NCBI GenBank assembly: GCA_030068075.1
Contig: CM057842.1
Coordinates: 40,758,659 to 40,822,658 of the forward strand
Origin: Paguma larvata
Taxonomy: Eukaryota > Chordata > Mammalia > Carnivora > Viverridae
DNA: 64,000 nucleotides
Direction: 5' to 3'
Each line of letters begins with the position of its first letter. Position 1 is the stretch's first letter. Positions 60,514-64,000 of this stretch are shown piece by piece. The notes under the pieces are model-generated. The model was not told where the DNA came from, did not search any database, and was given only the letters and a program-made list of their open reading frames with translations. The position numbers and the translations under genes were made by a program.

Positions 60514-60701
60514 ATTTATGTGGACTAAGGATGACAAGCCTTTTGATCTCTCTGACGCTCGGATAATTGTATCTAACAACTCAGGAACATTTAAGATCCC
60601 GAATGAGGGGCACATTTCTCATTTTCAAGGGAAATACCGCTGCTTTGCTTCTAATAAACTGGGAGTTGCTATGTCAGAAGAAATAGAATTTATAGTTCCA
60701 A
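60514..60701 (+). CDS. CHL1: CHL1 coding exon 3 (second half of Ig1)
   Basis: A 188-bp exon encoding residues 66-128 plus one base of residue 129. Key peptide parts are FMWTKDDKPFDL, SNNSGTFKIPNEGHISHFQG and KYRCFASNKLGVAMSEEIEF. Trp69 is the core Ig tryptophan and Cys109 (KYRC) is the second Ig cysteine, 52 residues after Cys57. Asn87-Asn-Ser is an N-glycosylation sequon. The match to human CHL1 is strong, with changes mainly in the loop after the tryptophan. The acceptor is ATCTTACAG before 60514; the donor is GTAAGT at 60702. An open frame runs 60497-60742, but its ends are intronic. A 34-bp exact direct repeat (59753-59786 and 61349-61382) flanks this exon. Confidence 0.97.
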
Positions 60702-61348
60702 GTAAGTGTTACAATGGAGATTCCATATTACAAATGTTTTAGTGAAATGTTGGGCAGAATAATAACACATTTGTAACTTAATTACCAGCTTATCTATCCC
60801 CTATAATTCATTATAAGGAAAATTATCTTCGAAGTCTTGATACTTTAAAGTATGATCTTTGAAAGCAACATAATTTTGCTGTGTTTCAGTATTCTTATAT
60901 CTAATATGGGAAAAAATAGAGTCTGCTTTGCCTCATAAAATCAGAGAATTGAGCTAAATGCATTGGTTAGATGCGGCTAAATTCTGTTGCCGTAACTAGT
61001 GTTCTCCAGGCCCCTGTGTTAATTCCCTGATTATGTGGTTGGCTGTGGGCCTGGCAGCTCTTCAGGCTAGCTGTCCTCCACGTGGCCTCTTGCAGGTTCC
61101 AGCTGGTGGAAATAGCATCATTCTGCAAGGATACCCCTGTGGACCTTACACCACCGTGGGCCAAGAATCTAGGGCAGAGAGCAGGAAAAATGTGCTTCCA
61201 ATAAGAAACTGTACAGGCAACTTCTCATAGTTTGTTAGGTGGGGCAGAGCCATCTCGTAGCTCTACTTTACTCCAGTAATATGAGTGCCCATTGGGAGAG
61301 GAGAGCCAGTAACTGGTATATATTAACAAGGTTTTCTATAAATAATAA

Positions 61349-61382
61349 TCACATATACACATGGTGATGCAATGTATGTTTA
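61349..61382 (+). repeat. 34-bp direct repeat, copy 2
   Basis: Exact copy of 59753-59786, 1,596 bp away. The two flank the MLT1 LTR and CHL1 coding exon 3. Bases on either side differ. Confidence 0.97.
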
Positions 61383-62209
61383 CTATACTCTGTAACAACT
61401 ACTTTAAACTACTGTAAAACTGTAAACTACTTTACTGTTAAGGGTATGACTTATCAATAATGGCTACACAGGGTAAGTGACTCCTTTATCACCATCTTTC
61501 GCCTCTACAGCACAGGCTCTCTGATGGCCAGCTTCCACATTTGGTCGCTTGTTTTCCCTGCTCTTCCGGTATCCCACATTACGTGATTCTAACTAAAACC
61601 TTTGCAGGGTCTAGTCTTATGTAAAAACTGTTGTCAGCTTCTATTTGGCAATTTCTTCTTGTGGACTTGTAGATGGTAAAGACAAAGTCATCGCCTTTCC
61701 AGAGTATGGACATTTTATGCTGGGGGCCAGTGAGAATGTACACAAACCTCAGAAAAACAAGTAATGAAGAGACTCGTCCTAAAAAATTGGACAGGGAACT
61801 GGATTTAAATTATTCTAAAGTCCTTATATTATTCTAGAGGAGAATTTAGAGTCTTACAAGTAAAGTATGCATCTCAAGATTTATAAAGTAATTACTTTAA
61901 AAGTATCAAGTAAAATATGAATGACTATGTTGTTTGAAGGAGAAGAAAAAGGTAAGAAATGTGAGAAGGAAAAGAAAAAACTGTACAAATAAATCCAAAT
62001 ATATGACTAATTGAAGATGAAAGTAAATACACTAAATGCTCCCATTTTTTTTTAAAGAATGGTGTGTATTGATTACCTCATAACACATCTGAATCATAAG
62101 GGTACAGAGTTGTCAAAATTAAAAATGCAAATGACATTCCAGATAAATGCTATTCAAAACAAAGTGAGAATGTCTAAATTAGTATCAGTCAAAATAGAAC
62201 TTATTTTTA

Positions 62210-62422
62210 TTTAAAAAAATCTTTATTTACTTTTAAGAGAGAGAGAGAGACAGAGCATGAGCAGGGGAGGGGCAGAGAGAGAGGGAGACACAGGATCTGA
62301 AACAGGCTCCAGGCTCTGAGCTGTCAGTGCAGAGCCTGATGCAGGGATCGAACTCACGAACCATGAGATCATAGCCTGAGCTGAAGAGGACACTCAGTTG
62401 ACTGAGTCACCCAGGTGCCCCT
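62210..62422 (-). repeat. SINEC, antisense, in L1
   Basis: 'aaaatctttatttactttta' through 'gtcacccaggtgcccc'. The TSD 'tagaacttattttta' is at about 62196 and 62422. Confidence 0.96.
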
Positions 62423-62983
62423 AGAACTTATTTTTAAAAGGCTTCCTGAAGATTGATTCCCGAGGCATATATAATATTAAAATGTACAAAGCAAAAATAG
62501 AACTACAAGTGGAAATGGACGAATCTATCATAATGAGAGATATTAAAATATGTTTCATTTTTTGGTAGCTCAAGCAGAGAAGACATCAGTAAGTACGTAG
62601 AAGATTTAAAGAACTCAATTATAAGCTCTAACTAATGAGCACGTATACAACATTGCACCTAAAACTACAGAATGCGTTTTTTCATTATTTGATGACATAC
62701 TAGCTGTGAAATAAATATGACCCAATTGCAATTGAGTTAGAAATCAATAATACCAACAAAATTAGAGAAGTCTTGTATCTTTGAAAATTAATAAACAGAT
62801 GTCTAAGAAAACTCATAGGTCAAACAAGAAATGGCAAAAGAAAATGGAACATATTTTGAAGTGACAGTAGAGAAATTCTACATAACAAAACATGCTTGAG
62901 GCAGCCAAAGCATTATTTAGACAGATATTTTTCATCTTAGAAACATACATTAGCAAATAAGAGGTTAAAATTAGTGATCTAAG

Positions 62984-63003
62984 CTTTTTTATTTTTATTT
63001 ATT

Positions 63004-63050
<47 letters not shown>

Positions 63051-63184
63051 ACAGTGGGAGAGGGGCAGGGAAAGGGAGGGAGACACAGAATCTGAGGCAG
63101 GCTCCAGGCTCTGACCCATGAACAATGAGATCAAGCCTTGAGCCAAAGTCGGAGGCTTGACCTACTGAGCCCCCCACATGCCCC
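62984..63184 (-). repeat. SINEC, antisense, with a GA tract, in L1
   Basis: 'ttatttatttttgagagag' with a GA run of about 45 bp and the end 'gagccccccacatgcccc'. The TSD 'agtgatctaag' is at about 62973 and 63185. Confidence 0.95.
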
Positions 63185-63727
63185 AGTGATCTAAGGTTTT
63201 AGGTAACATAGTTTCAAGATGAAAATGCATGAGCTAACTTAAGGCAACAGAATAAACTACAAAAAAATCGAAGGGATAAAATAATGTGGAAGCAGAAAAT
63301 AAATCAAACAAGAAGGTATGAGACCTTTATATTTGGAAAGTATTTTTAAAAGATCTAGATAATAGAAAAAATATACCTTTTTCATAGACTTGAAGACTCC
63401 ATAAAACTAAAATGTCACCTCTCCATGACTTGATAAATAAATGATTGAAATCCAAATTTCCAGTTTGTTTTTGATCTGTTTGTGGAATGTGACCGGGTGA
63501 TTCAACATATATTCAAAAATATTGAAAAGCAAAGGGCAGAATTTGGTAGAAACTCTTGAAGAATAAGAACAAGAGGGCTTGACCTTATCAGATAACAAGG
63601 TTCAATTTAAAACTTCAGCGGTAAGCCAGTATGGCTTTGCGTACGATTAGGTAAATGGAGCAGCATACAGAACTCAGAAACAAACCCTTGTACATATGAA
63701 AGCGCTATGAAAACACTAGCATGGATT

Positions 63728-64000
63728 TTCTTCCTTTCTTTCCCTTCTGTTTTTCCCCTTCCTCCCTCCTGTCCTTCCTCCCTTCCTCCCTCCCTCCCTC
63801 CCTCCTTCCTTTGTCCTTCCCTCCCTCCTTACTGCCTCCCTCCTTCCTTACTCCCTCCCTCCCTCCCTCCCTCCCTCCCTTCTTTCCATTCTCCCTTCCT
63901 TCCTTTCATTCTTCAATCCTTCCTTCTTTCCTTCCTCCCTCCCTCTCTCCTTTCCATCCTCCATCCCTCCCTCCCTCCCTCCTTCCCTTCCTCCCTTCCT
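63728..64000 (+). repeat. (TCCC/TTCC)n pyrimidine tract, continues beyond the window
   Basis: About 270 bp of almost pure pyrimidine, with TCCC-rich blocks at about 63780-63810 and 63850-63880. Similar in kind to 27717-27950. Confidence 0.97.

Larger units (their letters stand above)
61990..63725 (+). repeat. Old L1 ORF2 fragment, split by two SINEs
   Basis: 'gaactacaagtggaaatgga', 'gttagaaatcaataatacc', 'aagcattatttagacagat', 'cttgaagactccataaaac' and 'agcatacagaactcagaaac' follow ORF2 order. Heavily mutated, no open reading frame. The left boundary is uncertain. Confidence 0.72.
60702..64000 (+). other. CHL1: Start of the next CHL1 intron
   Basis: Begins GTAAGT. I searched for the next L1-family exon, which in human starts near VPKFPKEKIDPL, and saw no match before the window ends. 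The interval 60760-61990 holds no repeat I can name. From about 61990 it is old L1 ORF2 with two inserted SINEs, then a TCCY tract. Confidence 0.85.

Noticed and set aside
1..64000. A bacterial or phage defence, toxin or biosynthetic system
   Set aside because: Composition, SINE/LINE content and spliced CHL1 exons show mammalian nuclear DNA. No operon-like coding density exists anywhere.
60760..64000. Next CHL1 exon (start of Ig2)
   Set aside because: I looked for an L1-family peptide such as VPKFPKEK or a matching phase with splice sites and found none; the sequence is L1 ORF2 and SINEs.

Overview
This is a vertebrate nuclear genomic window with no bacterial, phage or plasmid features. It is AT-rich and intron-like. 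It carries about 35 copies of a tRNA-derived SINE whose head reads 'gcctgggtggctcagtcgg' and which has a CT-rich middle and an AATAAATAAA-type tail. That is the carnivore SINEC/CAN family, and the felid-type body (a 'cttcggctcaggtcatgatc' box followed by 'gagcctggagcctgc') points to a cat. Mammal-wide relics (MIR, L2, MLT1, MER5A) fit this.

The only protein-coding gene I can support is the 5' part of CHL1 (close homolog of L1, a neural cell-adhesion molecule of the immunoglobulin superfamily) on the + strand. Three coding exons are visible: the start-codon and signal-peptide exon (coding 50540-50630, exon from about 50450), a 106-bp exon (57245-57350) and a 188-bp exon (60514-60701). Joined in phase they encode about 128 residues: signal peptide, short N-terminal segment and the first Ig domain with both disulfide cysteines. 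Splice sites are canonical and phases match (1, then 2, then 1). The rest of the gene lies beyond the right edge.

Layout: 1-50449 is probably the large intron upstream of the ATG exon, or 5' flank. It holds SINEs, L2, MIR, L1, LTR and DNA-transposon relics, microsatellites, a degenerate U6 snRNA pseudogene joined to an L1 fragment (about 17542-17649) and a U2 snRNA 5' fragment (about 18516-18549). A hierarchical GATA/GATG array lies at 22600-23335. 50631-57244 and 57351-60513 are the first two introns between coding exons. 60702-64000 starts the next intron, is rich in old L1 ORF2 sequence, and ends inside a TCCY tract that continues past the window.

I found no new multi-gene system. The points worth a second look are architectural: an exact 324-bp higher-order repeat built from 44- and 64-bp units; a local 0.39-kb duplication of a SINE pair into a third SINE; a 34-bp exact direct repeat flanking the third CHL1 coding exon; the U6/L1 junction; and small retroposition- or template-switch-like scars. 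Family names are from memory of consensus sequences, and repeat edges are accurate to roughly 5-20 bp unless a target-site duplication (TSD) is stated.
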